From Bacteroidota bacterium (lineage in GTDB: Bacteria > Bacteroidota > Bacteroidia > AKYH767-A > 2013-40CM-41-45), in the NCBI GenBank assembly GCA_016708785.1, contig JADJFC010000013.1, positions 1-44,448 of the forward strand: 44,448 nt of DNA, written 5' to 3'. The position numbers and the translations under genes are program-made. Below, piece by piece: positions 19,470 to 30,000 of the stretch (the first letter of the stretch is position 1; every line of letters starts with the position of its first letter). Below the pieces are notes generated by a model, which searched no databases, was not told the origin of the DNA, and was given only the letters and a program-made list of their open reading frames with translations.

Positions 19470-21609
19470 ATGCTTACACGATACACAAAAACACTATTTA
19501 CTAAGAGTATTCAAGTAGCCATGTTCTTCATGACCACTACTATTTATGCTCAAAACAATTTTCAGCGCGAATGGGATCACCGTTATGGTGGCACCAAAAA
19601 CGAAAAGCTGAAAGTATTCCTGCCTACATATGATAAAGGCTATTTACTCGCCGGATCTTCTTTATCTATTAATGATGGAGACAAGACTCAGGGTAGTAAT
19701 GGTGGCTGGGATTATTATGTAGTGAGAACCGATTCTGCCGGTGTCAAATTATGGGACGCTCGCTTCGGCGGTTCTTTAGAAGATGAACTTACAACTGTTC
19801 TGCAAACCGGCGACGGCGGATTTCTTCTCGGCGGATTTTCTCGCAGCGGAATCAGCGGCGATAAATCTGAAGCGAATTGGGATCAGACAACTCACAACTA
19901 CGCCGATTACTGGATCGTAAAGATCAACGCTCAAGGTGTTAAACAATGGGATAAAACCTTTGGCGGAATCTATGAAGACAAACTAAATGCTATCGTCATC
20001 TCAGGTGATGATGGTTATCTGCTTGGTGGACATTCTCTATCCTCTATGACCGGCGATAAAACACAAGCTTCATTTGGTGGCCCTGATTACTGGGTCGTAA
20101 AAATTGATGCTTCCGGAAATAAGATCTGGGATAAAACCTTCGGAGGAAACAGAAACGACCAGTTAACTGCAATGACTCGTACTAAAGATGGCGCATTTAT
20201 TCTTGCCGGTCATACTTGGTCTGATCAAAGTGGTGACATTTCTTTCGGTAACCGTGGATTAGTCAACTATTGCGACTACTGGATCATGAAAATGGATGCA
20301 CAGGGAAATCAGGTGTGGGATAAGCGATATGGTGGTGCTGCAAATGATATCCTTTACTCGATTATAGAAAGCCGTGATGAAGGATTCCTGATGGCCGGAA
20401 ATTCATACTCTTCTGTTGGTGGAGAAAAACACAAGCTAATAATGGCCCGGTAAATACTTCTGATATCTGGGTATAAAAACAGATAACCTCGGTAATATTC
20501 AGTGGGACAAATCGCTCGGCGGAAGTACCAATGAAAATAAATTCGGAAACATCACTCAGACATCTGATAATGGTTTCTTCATTGCCGCAACTTCTTATTC
20601 ACAGGTAAGTGGCGACAAAACAGAAAATAATCTGGGTCAGGAAAACAACTGGGTTGTAAAACTTGATCCTACAGGCAATGTACTATGGGATAAAACGATC
20701 TTCACTTCAGGAAGAGATGACAGCGGATTTGCATTCTTATTGAACGATGGAAGCATCGTTGCTGCCAATCATACCAATGGCCAGATAGCAGGATACAAAA
20801 CACAGGACACTTATGATATATCTAAAAAGTATTGTGATTTCTGGATAGTCAAATTGTCGAATGTTGTTCCTCCTGTTGCTGATTTCATGTACGGTACAGA
20901 TCCAGTATGTTCGAGAACATGCATCGATTTCACAAATCTTTCTGTGAATGCCATCTCTTATCAATGGTCATTCCCGGGTGGAAATCCTGCGACAAGCATC
21001 GCTCAGAACCCAACAGGTATTTGCTATAACACTGCAGGAACATTTGATGTAATGCTCATTGTTACAAACAACTATGGCGTTGATACGATGTTCATGCCGA
21101 ATTATATCAATGTACTTCAATCACCGACAAATTTCACTGTGAGTGCTGTCAATGATACACTTTTCGCTTCTCCGGGTTATACAGCTTATGCTTGGTACTT
21201 CAACGGTAGCCCGATCTTGTCTGCAACAGGAAGTTTCTTTGTTCCGCAAGCAACCGGCGACTATTTCGTTTCGGCAGTGAGCGTGAATGGTTGTGGAACA
21301 AGTGCACATATCGACTACCTTATCAACAGCGTAAATTCACTGAACGACAATTCACATAGTGTATCGATCTATCCAAATCCGGCTGGCGACAATTTCGTAA
21401 TCAGTATGAATAGTCTGGATACGCAAAAACCAATTACGATCAGCATCTTCGATCAGGTTTCTAAATTGGTAGCTACAGAAAAAATAAATTCTTCTTCGGC
21501 TGAGATCAATTATGTGGTGAACAGCTCATCAATGAAATCCGGATTATATTGGATCCGAATCATGAATGGCGATAAGATGATGAGAAAAAGTGTGATCATC
21601 ACGAAATAA
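19470..21609 (+). CDS. T9SS-exported propeller/PKD protein (two frameshifts)
   Basis: A secreted or surface protein of about 713 residues. The signal peptide spans the first 28 residues (IQVAMFFMTTTIYAQ). Five to six propeller-like units follow, with the pattern WDKTFGGxxxDxLxxxxxxxDxGxLLGGxSxSxxxGDK. The frame breaks at about 20432 (one A short in GGAGAAAAACAC) and again near 20474; in between it reads QANNGPVNTSDIWV and afterwards TDNLGNIQWDKSLGGS. A PKD domain (CIDFTNLSVNAISYQWSFPG) and an Ig-like segment follow, then a type A sorting domain (VSIYPNPAGDNFVISMNSLD ... GLYWIRIMNGDKMMRKSVII). A Rho-independent terminator lies 28 bases downstream. The PKD-Ig-sorting part resembles that of the protein at 40691. 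Confidence 0.75.
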
Positions 21610-21637
21610 TATTAATCATTAGAAAATAATTCTTCAT

Positions 21638-21672
21638 TGCCCGGTAGGTGTTAGGATCTGCCGGGCATTTGT
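21638..21672 (+). terminator. Rho-independent terminator of the 19470 gene
   Basis: TGCCCGGTAG pairs with CTGCCGGGCA (one G-T pair), with a 10-base loop, followed by TTTGTGTTTTT. It lies 28 bases after the stop codon. Confidence 0.65.
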
Positions 21673-21681
21673 GTTTTTAGG

Positions 21682-21782
21682 ATCTGCGCCAAATCTGCGA
21701 GTTCTGCGAGATTTGCGGGAGAAAAAATTTCGCTTAAAATATTTCCCGCAGATCTCGCAGAACTCGCAGATTTGGCGCAGAT
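21682..21782. repeat. Long intergenic hairpin, TCTGCG family, copy 1
   Basis: Two 39-base arms (21682-21720 and 21744-21782) are inverted copies with a single mismatch around a 23-base AT-rich loop. Each arm is built of about four 9-base units near ATCTGCGAG. The inner 28 bases of each arm are shared with the hairpin at 26817-26914. Confidence 0.85.
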
Positions 21783-21912
21783 TAAATCGCATGCTTCTCC
21801 TTGTGTCCCGATAGCCATCGGGATTGTGTGAATTTGGTGCTTAGTGTTTTATTTTCTTTATAATTAACTTACTTTTGAATCTAATTCAGTCGCTCTGAAT
21901 TTCTTCAAAAAT

Positions 21913-22929
21913 ATGTATATTAAATCCTTAAGAATTAGTTTACTAATTATCATTTCAATTGCAACCACTGGTTGTTTCAGACCAGGACATTCCTTTTCCT
22001 ATTACAAAGAACCTGCGAAACCTGATTATTCAGATACTTCAAATTGGGCAGTACTGCTAACTAAAATCGATAGCGCAGATGCCGTTCCAATAAATTCAGC
22101 AGAAATGGATGGTCAATCCACTGCCAGAGTAGATGTATTTTATATTCATCCTACAGTTAATTTTAGCGCGAGAAGCTGGAATGCTGATTTGGCTAATGAA
22201 AAACTGAACAAACGTACTGATGAATACCCGATTCGAATGCAGGCAAGTGCATTCAATGGATCCTGTAAAGTTTATGCGCCCCGTTACCGTCAGGCAACAT
22301 TATACTCATTCATAGAAAAGAAAACAGATAGCGGCGAACAAGCTCTGGCACTTGCGTACAGCGATGTTCTTGCAGCTTTCGATTATTACATCAGGAATTA
22401 CAATCAGGACCGACCGTTTATTATTGCTTCGCATAGTCAGGGGAGCAGACACGCCTTCAAATTATTACGAGACCGGATTGAAAATGATCCAATACTGTTA
22501 GACAAATTCATTTGCGCATACGCCATCGGTTTTACAACTGATTCCATTTACACCAAAATACAAGCTTGCGATTCATCAACACAGACCGGTTGTCTGATCT
22601 CATGGAATTCCTACAAGTGGGGATCTAAGACAGACAATAAATTGATTGGTGTAAATAAATATTGCACTAATCCATTGTCATGGAAAAGAGATACAAGTGT
22701 AGTAAGTAAAATGGATAATTTCGGTGGCGTTGACAGAAATTTTAAATTTATCGCCAATGCAACTGATGCAAAAGTAAATGAAGGAATTCTATGGGTTCAC
22801 AATCCCAAAAAAGGTAAATTTGTTCATATTGGAAAAAACTATCACATTAGCGATTACAATCTGTTCTATATGAATATCAGAAAAAATGTTGCGGCAAGAA
22901 TAGATTCATATTTTGAAAATCAAAAATAG
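21913..22929 (+). CDS. DUF3089 alpha/beta-hydrolase lipoprotein
   Basis: A 338-residue intact protein. It starts with a lipoprotein signal peptide: hydrophobic LLIIISIATTG, then the lipobox Cys (TTGC, Cys 21), so it is probably membrane-anchored. VDVFYIHPTVNFSARSW is the opening strand characteristic of DUF3089. IIASHSQGSRHAFKLL holds the nucleophile elbow (S-H-S-Q-G) of an alpha/beta-hydrolase. A candidate catalytic His lies near the end (HIGKNYHISDYNLFY, typical HxxDYxLFY). DUF3089 proteins are thought to be esterases or lipases of unknown substrate. The stop is 2 bases before the next gene's start, so the two probably form an operon. Confidence 0.85.
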   Translation: MYIKSLRISLLIIISIATTGCFRPGHSFSYYKEPAKPDYSDTSNWAVLLTKIDSADAVPINSAEMDGQSTARVDVFYIHPTVNFSARSWNADLANEKLNKRTDEYPIRMQASAFNGSCKVYAPRYRQATLYSFIEKKTDSGEQALALAYSDVLAAFDYYIRNYNQDRPFIIASHSQGSRHAFKLLRDRIENDPILLDKFICAYAIGFTTDSIYTKIQACDSSTQTGCLISWNSYKWGSKTDNKLIGVNKYCTNPLSWKRDTSVVSKMDNFGGVDRNFKFIANATDAKVNEGILWVHNPKKGKFVHIGKNYHISDYNLFYMNIRKNVAARIDSYFENQK

Positions 22930-22931
22930 AT

Positions 22932-23444
22932 ATGGTTACTATAAAAGCAATCATAAAAAGATATAGTAGAAATGGCGAGAAGACAGGCTGGTCATATGTC
23001 GATATCAGCGCAGCTCAAGCGAATAAAATTAAAGCTGATTACAAACGATCCTATAAAGTGAAAGGCTTTATCGATGAATTGGCCATCTCACAGATCGCGA
23101 TGATTCCAATGGGCGGAGGTACGTTTATTATTCCTATTAAAGCAGCGATTAGAAAAAAGATTGGAAAAGAAGAAGGCGATAAAGTTGTTTTAAAACTTGA
23201 AGAAGACTTAAAGGAGTATCAGCTCGACAAGGAATTAGTGCTTTGTTTGAAAGATGAACCGATTGCATATGGAAAATTCAAAAAACTTCCGAAGTCGTAT
23301 CAGAATTATTATTCGAAATGGGTCGGTAGTGCAAAGACACCGGAAACGAAATCGCGGAGAATTGGAATTGTGATCAATGGAATGTTAAATGATCAAACGA
23401 TGGCAGAAATGCTGAAGGCTAATCGAGAGCTTAAGATAAAATGA
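22932..23444 (+). CDS. DUF1905 / YdeI-OmpD-associated family protein
   Basis: A 170-residue intact protein with two short domains. Residues 1-90 match DUF1905, a small beta-barrel (GWSYVDISAAQANKIK, MIPMGGGTFIIPIKAAIRKK, GKEEGDKVVLKLEED). Residues 100-170 match the YdeI/OmpD-associated domain (FKKLPKSYQNYYSKWVGSAK, ETKSRRIGIVINGML), linked in other bacteria to protection against some bacteriocins, with uncertain mechanism. It starts 2 bases after the DUF3089 gene and is cytoplasmic. The operon ends at the long hairpin at 23461. Confidence 0.8.
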   Translation: MVTIKAIIKRYSRNGEKTGWSYVDISAAQANKIKADYKRSYKVKGFIDELAISQIAMIPMGGGTFIIPIKAAIRKKIGKEEGDKVVLKLEEDLKEYQLDKELVLCLKDEPIAYGKFKKLPKSYQNYYSKWVGSAKTPETKSRRIGIVINGMLNDQTMAEMLKANRELKIK

Positions 23445-23460
23445 AACACAAAAAAAAGAA

Positions 23461-23549
23461 AAACACTAAGACCACATGTTCACAAAAGACCACGGAATAG
23501 AAGTACAGAGAATTCCGTGGTCTTTTGTGAACTTGTGGTCTTAGTGTTT
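23461..23549. repeat. Long intergenic hairpin, CACTAAG family, copy 1
   Basis: Arms of 38 bases (23461-23498 and 23512-23549) are inverted copies with one mismatch and a 13-base loop. It lies exactly between two convergent genes, 16 bases after one stop codon and 17 before the other, so it can terminate transcription from both sides. It shares CACTAAGA at the base of the stem with the hairpin at 33179-33250. Confidence 0.85.
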
Positions 23550-23566
23550 AAATTTCTTTTAGCTGC

Positions 23567-26500
23567 TCACATCTTCATGATCTTCTTCGTCACCTTCTGA
23601 TCTTTGTAAGTGATGATCACAAAATAATATCCGCTGGTGAGACCTTTGTTATCGGTATACGAAAACGAATTATATCCGTCTTCAGCCATAACAGCTTCAT
23701 TAAAGATCATTTCACCTTTTGAGCTGATCATACTGACTTCTACCTGACATTTTTGTTTTAAAATGAAATCGATCTTGAATTCGTCGGAGAATGGATTAGG
23801 CGAGATAGCTGTTATTTCTACTTCTGCTTCGTCTATATCATTTTGCCCGCCTTTATTCTTTACGGTTTCAACATCGCTATAAGAAAAATGTCCGTCGTAA
23901 TCGGTTTGCTTTAATCTGTAATACGAATATCCATCCAATGGATTTGGATCATTGGCTTCATACTCAAGAGTAACAGTCGAATTCCCTGCTCCTCGCTTAG
24001 TGAGAATTGGCTCAAAGGTCTGTCCATCTGTAGAACGTTCTATCGTAAAAAAATCATTATTGATCTCTGCAGCAGTTGCCCATGTCAAACTTACATTGTT
24101 GTTCCTCAATTTAGCATCGAAAGAAATCAATTTAATTGGAAGGGCTATGTTTTTATTTGTCAGATAAAAGGCCTTAAAGAACAAGGATGTCTGTCTGGTT
24201 TGCGATGAGCCCGACACATTAATTGCTCCCGTTCGATACATCAGTGTATTTACATTGACGTAATTCAATTCATACATAGCTTGTCTTCTCGAAGAGTCAA
24301 TGTTGGAGATGTCATTTGTATATCCCAAAGCACGATAACTACCACCTAAATTTGTGACCGTCAAGTTAGTAAATGGATCAAGATTGTAGCTCAAAGGCAT
24401 TGTTGCTTCAATAAACTCTCTAACGTTGCTATTACCATCAACATCAACTCCGGTTGCTGTAACTCTCTTTATTGTGGTGTCAGTACTTGTTCCGGCCTTT
24501 TTGAATGTTATTTTCCACTCTATATAAGCCGTTCTGCCTGCAGGGTAGTTTATGAAAGGTTGAAAGGACGAATTGTAACCTACAGCTGAATTATCAATAT
24601 TATCTAAGGTTGCTCCATTCGACAAATTCATGATCTCGACCCAGGCATCAACACCGCGAACTACAATTGGAAAAACATAGATAGCATTCACAGCACCTGC
24701 TGTACCACTCCTCAGTGTCGGATTTGCAAACATTGGGAAATCGCCGATTGCAATAGCAAAGATTCCGAATCTGGTTAGTGTTGAACGTTCAGCTGTTGCA
24801 ACTCCAGAAACTACTGACTGATTTGCATCATCATGAGTTCCTGCCGGTAGCCACTGAGAAGTCAAATTTGCTCTATTTGCCAGAGTGATCACAGTACCAT
24901 CAAGAATTGTATTGCTATACCCGTCTTCATTTAATGTTACTGTAAAAGTTCCTGATGTAAGATTTGAATTAGGTGTAAGTGTCCATGAACCATAATCAAG
25001 TAACTCAGACATGTGCACACCACTTGCTGTTATCGAATCAAGATCATACGATGCATCGTTCGGGTCTGCTGATGTAAACTTTCCAAGCACGTTAGAAAAA
25101 CCTGCTGTTCCAGATAATTTAAGTGTCAACAACTCATAATTCGAAGTTGTCCCTAATGGATAATCATATGTTCCAGAACTTCCGACAGAACGATTCAAAT
25201 TTCCTATGATATAATCAGCAGATGAATATCCGGTAATACTGCTCGTAGAAGTATTGGTAACATACAACGTATTACTTCCCGTATTGATCTTTCCATTAGC
25301 CAGATTCAGTACTCCTGTAACAGTGAAGTCTGTTGACATGGTCAATGTGCCTCCATTATTTACAGTCAGATTTCTAACCGTTGCAGGGATTCCTCCACCT
25401 GTATTCTGTGTAGCCCCTCCTGAATAAACATAATCAGCACCGGTACTATATGATCGTGTACCTGAAACTTGAATATTGCCAAGTAATCCTGTTGCTGAGA
25501 TACCCAACAAAGAACCCATTGAAAGACCGCCACCTGCAGAAAGTGTAAAATTTCTTCCATACATTATACTTGATCCCATCACAAGTGTAGAACCACTGTT
25601 AATTTTCCAATCAACATTACCTGTTACAACAGGAAGAGTTGTAGTGAATGTTTGCGAACCTGATCTGGCAAAAGAAATTACCGCACTTGTACTTGAGTTT
25701 CCTCCTACTGTCAAAGTTCCTGCTGTATGAGTATAATTTCCGGAAACGTTTACATTGCCTGTACTACCACTTCCATCAACTATACTAAAACTTCCCAATG
25801 TGTGTGTGTAATCTCCTGCTACATTCATTACTGATGTAATATTACTTCCATCAGATAAAGAAAAATTTCCTGCTGTAAATGTAAAATCTCCACCAACTGA
25901 TAAGGTTGAAGCCGGATTTTTAGATAATCGCAATCCACCTGTCAGTCCGGTTGATGTTATAGTAAAATCTCCTGTAACATTTGTTAATGCTGAATTCAAA
26001 TCTACCCAGCTTAATTGTAAAGGACAATTCCAAACAAAGTTCGAAAACGCTTGTCCACAACCGTTCAAAGAATTGTTATATGTCGTGAATCCTATGATCT
26101 CACATGTTGATCCTGAATTCCAAGTTGCTGTAGGAATTGTTCCACCCGAGGTTGTAAAATTATGCTGATACTTTCCTGAACTTTGAAAAACAACTATTGC
26201 ACTTGCGCTTATGGTTACTGTTCCTGCATTTTTAAATGTTCCTGAAACGGCCAGATCTGTACCTGAACCATTATTAACTGTCAACGTAATTCCGGAATTC
26301 TGGACTAATGTACCACCGCTATTTACAACAATCTGATCAGCAGCTACGCTTGAGGTTATTGTTACCGTGTGACCGGATAAAATGGTGATTGTTGCTGCAG
26401 ATGAAGTTGGTGTTGATGTTGCATTTACCCATGAACTTCCGTTATATCTCTGCCATGTAGCAGTCGAACTCCAGTTTCCTGATGCTTTTGTCCGATATTC

Positions 26501-26698
26501 ATTTGTAACCGCTGCATACGCATCTTCATTCGATGAAAAATTAAAGAACAATGTCAGCCCAATAGCAAGTACTCCTACTAAGGCAGATGACACCCATGCA
26601 ACACGCCTGAACGACGTTTTTAATTTCCTTTCACGTCGTTGTCTCATTCTATTTGGTCTAGATGATCTCATTCTGTTTTGAATTTTAACAGAAATCAT
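23567..26698 (-). CDS. Large T9SS-exported beta-strand repeat protein, paralogue A
   Basis: An intact 1,043-residue protein. The first 31 residues are unusually basic (RMRSSRPNRMRQRRERKLKT) and precede one hydrophobic segment (ALVGVLAIGLTLFFNF), so the export signal has an extended N-region. Residues 65-470 are Ser/Thr/Gly-rich beta-strand repeats (TITILSGHTVTITSSVAADQ, NVAGDYTHTLGSFSIVDGSG), probably a beta-helix. Residues 500-650 hold a domain opening YDYPLGTTSNYELLTLKLSG. A fibronectin-like segment follows (VSLTWATAAEINNDFFTIER), then a type A sorting domain (ISPNPFSDEFKIDFILKQKC ... GYYFVIITYKDQKVTKKIMK). It is about three-quarters identical to the gene 306 bases upstream (27004-30078), with the same domain order, a clear tandem duplication. 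No enzyme motif is seen; a structural or adhesive role is likely. Confidence 0.85.
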   Translation of the reverse strand: MISVKIQNRMRSSRPNRMRQRRERKLKTSFRRVAWVSSALVGVLAIGLTLFFNFSSNEDAYAAVTNEYRTKASGNWSSTATWQRYNGSSWVNATSTPTSSAATITILSGHTVTITSSVAADQIVVNSGGTLVQNSGITLTVNNGSGTDLAVSGTFKNAGTVTISASAIVVFQSSGKYQHNFTTSGGTIPTATWNSGSTCEIIGFTTYNNSLNGCGQAFSNFVWNCPLQLSWVDLNSALTNVTGDFTITSTGLTGGLRLSKNPASTLSVGGDFTFTAGNFSLSDGSNITSVMNVAGDYTHTLGSFSIVDGSGSTGNVNVSGNYTHTAGTLTVGGNSSTSAVISFARSGSQTFTTTLPVVTGNVDWKINSGSTLVMGSSIMYGRNFTLSAGGGLSMGSLLGISATGLLGNIQVSGTRSYSTGADYVYSGGATQNTGGGIPATVRNLTVNNGGTLTMSTDFTVTGVLNLANGKINTGSNTLYVTNTSTSSITGYSSADYIIGNLNRSVGSSGTYDYPLGTTSNYELLTLKLSGTAGFSNVLGKFTSADPNDASYDLDSITASGVHMSELLDYGSWTLTPNSNLTSGTFTVTLNEDGYSNTILDGTVITLANRANLTSQWLPAGTHDDANQSVVSGVATAERSTLTRFGIFAIAIGDFPMFANPTLRSGTAGAVNAIYVFPIVVRGVDAWVEIMNLSNGATLDNIDNSAVGYNSSFQPFINYPAGRTAYIEWKITFKKAGTSTDTTIKRVTATGVDVDGNSNVREFIEATMPLSYNLDPFTNLTVTNLGGSYRALGYTNDISNIDSSRRQAMYELNYVNVNTLMYRTGAINVSGSSQTRQTSLFFKAFYLTNKNIALPIKLISFDAKLRNNNVSLTWATAAEINNDFFTIERSTDGQTFEPILTKRGAGNSTVTLEYEANDPNPLDGYSYYRLKQTDYDGHFSYSDVETVKNKGGQNDIDEAEVEITAISPNPFSDEFKIDFILKQKCQVEVSMISSKGEMIFNEAVMAEDGYNSFSYTDNKGLTSGYYFVIITYKDQKVTKKIMKM

Positions 26699-26816
26699 AA
26701 TCCGATAAACGAATTTTCTTCATTTATCGCAATTATGCTCTTAGATACATTCTACTTAGAGTTGCAACATCTGTTGTAATTAAGTGACGTTGAATCTTAC
26801 AGAATTCAATATAAAT

Positions 26817-26914
26817 TCTGCGGTTTATCTGCGAGTTCTGCGAGATCTGCGGGAAATATTTTAGTATAATTTTTTCTCCCGCAGATCTCGCAGAACTCGC
26901 AGAAAAACCGCAGA
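26817..26914. repeat. Long intergenic hairpin, TCTGCG family, copy 2
   Basis: Arms of 38 bases (26817-26854 and 26877-26914), one mismatch, 22-base AT-rich loop. The inner 28 bases of each arm are the same as in copy 1 at 21682-21782 apart from one change, while the outer 10 bases differ. It lies in the gap between the two large paralogues. Confidence 0.85.
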
Positions 26915-26937
26915 TATCAAATATTAGCAATCTGAAA

Positions 26938-26975
26938 ATAAAAAAGCCACCCGGATATTCAATCCAAGTGGCTAT
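26938..26975 (-). terminator. Rho-independent terminator of paralogue B
   Basis: On the minus strand AGCCACTTGGAT pairs with ATCCGGGTGGCT (with G-T pairs) and is followed by TTTTTTA. It lies 30 bases after the stop of the 27004-30078 gene. Confidence 0.75.
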
Positions 26976-27003
26976 ATAAATAATTGTTGATTTGCTTAGG
27001 ATT

Positions 27004-30000
27004 CTAATACTTCAGGATCTTCTTTGTAACCTTTTGCCCTTTGTAGCTGACGGAAACAAAATAATATCCACTTGTAAGACCTTTGTTGTCGTTAAACTTG
27101 TATGAATTATAGCCATCTTCTGCAATAACAGTTTCTCTAAATATGATCTCCCCTTTTGTGTTAACCATACTGATCTCAACCTCGGTTTTTTGTTTCAGAA
27201 TAAAATCAATTTTAAATTCATCACCGAATGGATTTGGAGAAATTGCAGTGATCTCAACTGCAGCTTCATCAATATCATTCCCTCCTTTGTTCTTGATCGT
27301 TTCAACTTTACTGTATGTGAAACGCCCGTCATAATCTGTTTGTTTTAATCTGTAGTATGAATAACCCTGAAATGGATTGGGGTCATTGGCTTCATAGTCG
27401 CGTCTGACCGTCGAATTACCTGCACCACGTTTGGTTAAAAGCGCTTCAAAATTTTGACCATCTTTTGAACGCTCAATTGTAAAATAATCGTTGTTTACCT
27501 CTGAGGCTGTAGCCCAATTCAGACTAACATTATTGTTGTTCAGACTTGCATTGAAAGAGATCAACTTGATAGGAAGAGCAATGTTTTTATTCGTCAGGTT
27601 AAACGATTTAAAAAACAATGACGTTTGCCTTGTTTTCGAAGAGGCATTTGAATTAATGGCACCTGTCCGATACATAAGAGTATTGACATTTACATAATTC
27701 AATTCAAACATCGCTTGCTTAGCTGTTGTATCAATGTTGCTTACATTCGCAAAGCTTCCTGTTGCACGATAGTTACCTGAAATATTGGCAACCGTTAATG
27801 TCGTAAATGGATCTAAATTATAACTCAAAGGCATGGTTGCATCAATGAATTCTCTTATACCTGAACTACCATCAATATCAACTCCGGTAGCGGTCATCTT
27901 CTTTATTGTTGTATCTGTACTCGTGGTAGCTTTTTTGAATGTTATTTTCCATTCTATATAAGCAGTTTTATTCGCCGGATAGTTGATGAATGGCTGGAAG
28001 GATGCGTTGTACCCTGTCGCTGAATTATCAATATCATTCAATGTTGCTCCATTATTAAGGCTTATAATTTGTACCCATGCATCTACCCCTCGCATTACAT
28101 TTGGGAAAAGATAGATTGCATTTACAGCTCCGGCAGTTCCACTTCTCAATGATGGGCTACTAAAAGCAGCAAAATCTCCGATTGCAATTGCAAAGATTCC
28201 GAATTTTGTTAATGTCGTTCGTTGAGCAGTTGCTACTCCTGCAGAGACAGATTGCGTAGCATCATCATGAGTACCTGCCGGAAGCCAGTCAGCACTTGAA
28301 TTTGCTCTATTGGCTAATGTAAGAACTGTTCCGTCTAATATTGCATTACTATAACCTTGCTCTTTAACAGTAACTGCGAATGTTCCTGAAGTCAGTGTAG
28401 AATTTGGTGTCAATGACCAAGAACCATAGTCAAGAAGTTCTGTCATCTGCACTCCTGACGCAATTATTGAATCAAGATCATGTGCAGCATCATTTGGATC
28501 TCCTGCATTAAATGAACCCAATACATTTGAAAATCCAGCAGTACTTGACAAAGTCAATGTGAGCAATTCATATTTTGAAGATGTTCCAAGTGGATAATCA
28601 TAAGTTCCTGAACTTCCCACTGAACGATTTAAATTTCCTATAATGTAATCTGCTGATGAATATCCGGTAACACTTGTAGTAGAAGTGTTAGTTACATAAA
28701 GTGTATTGCTTCCTGTATTGATCTTTCCATTGGCAAGATTCAATATCCCAGTGACGGTATAGTCAGAAGACAATGTCACAGTCCCGCCGGTATTAATGGT
28801 CAGGTTTCTGACTGTTGTTGGCAATGCTGCACCTATTACTTGTGATGCAGCTCCTGCATATGTATAATCAGCACCTGTGCTGAACGATCGTGTGCCTGAA
28901 ACTTGAATGTTGCCAAGTAATCCACCAAGCGTAATGCCTAGTAATGAACCCATAGAAATTCCTCCTCCTGATGAAAGAGTAAAATTTCTTCCTGTCAATA
29001 CATTTGTTCCCATCACAAGAGTAGACCCACTGTTTACCTTGAAATCTACATTTCCTAATACTACTGGTGTTGTTGCCGTAAATGTTTGCGAGCCTGCTTT
29101 TGCAAATGACACAACTGCGCTTGTCGATGAGTTTCCTCCAACAGTTAATGTTCCTGCAGTGTGCGTATAGTTCCCGGAAAGGTTCACATTCCCCGTACTA
29201 TTACTACCATCTACAATACTAAAACTACCAAGTGTATGAGTATAATTTCCTGCGACATTCAGTACTGAAGTAATACTGCCTCCATCTGACAATGAAAAAT
29301 TTCCCGCTGTCAATGTAAAATCTCCTCCCACATTAAGTGTTGAAGCGCTGCTCTTAGAAATTCTCAACCCACCGGTCAAGCCGGTTGAGGTAATTGTAAA
29401 ATTACCTGTGACATTTGTCAATGCCCCATTAAGATCGATCCAGTTCAATTGCAATGGACAATTCCAGACAAAGTTGGAAAAGGACTGCATTCCTGTTAGT
29501 GTACTATTATAAGTCGTGTATCCTATTACTTCACATGTTGAACCTGAGTTCCATGTTGCTGTGGGTATCACTCCTGCTGAAGTTGTAAAGTTATGCTGAT
29601 ATTTTCCTGTACTCTGATAAACAATCACAGCACTTGCACTGATCGATACTGTTCCTGCATTTCTAAATGTACCTGATACATCTAAATCTGTTCCCGTTCC
29701 ATTATTCAATGTAAGTGTTACGCCCGAGTTCTCAACCAATGTACCACCGCTACTTACTACGATTTGATCAGCCGTCAGGTTTGCTGTAATTGTTACAGTA
29801 TGACCTGACAAAATTGTAATGGTCGCCGCAGTTGAAGTTGGCGTAGCAGTTGCATTTACCCAAGAAGATCCATTATATCGTTGCCAGGTTGAAGTAGCAC
29901 TCCAACTACCGGATGCTTTTGTCCGATAATCATTTGTGACAGCTGCATAAGCTTTTTCTTTCGATGTAAAATTGAAAAACAGCGTAAGCCCTATGGCAAA

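Larger units (their letters stand above)
21610..21912. other. Intergenic stretch with a terminator and a long hairpin
   Basis: It holds the terminator at 21638-21672, the 39-bp hairpin at 21682-21782 and a small hairpin (TCCCGATAGCCATCGGGA near 21805). The rest is AT-rich and probably carries the promoter of the DUF3089 gene. Confidence 0.6.

Noticed and set aside
24000..29200. Several plus-strand open frames of 60-100 codons opposite the two large paralogues
   Set aside because: They mirror the repeated Ser/Thr/Gly codons of the minus-strand genes and recur at matching places in both paralogues.
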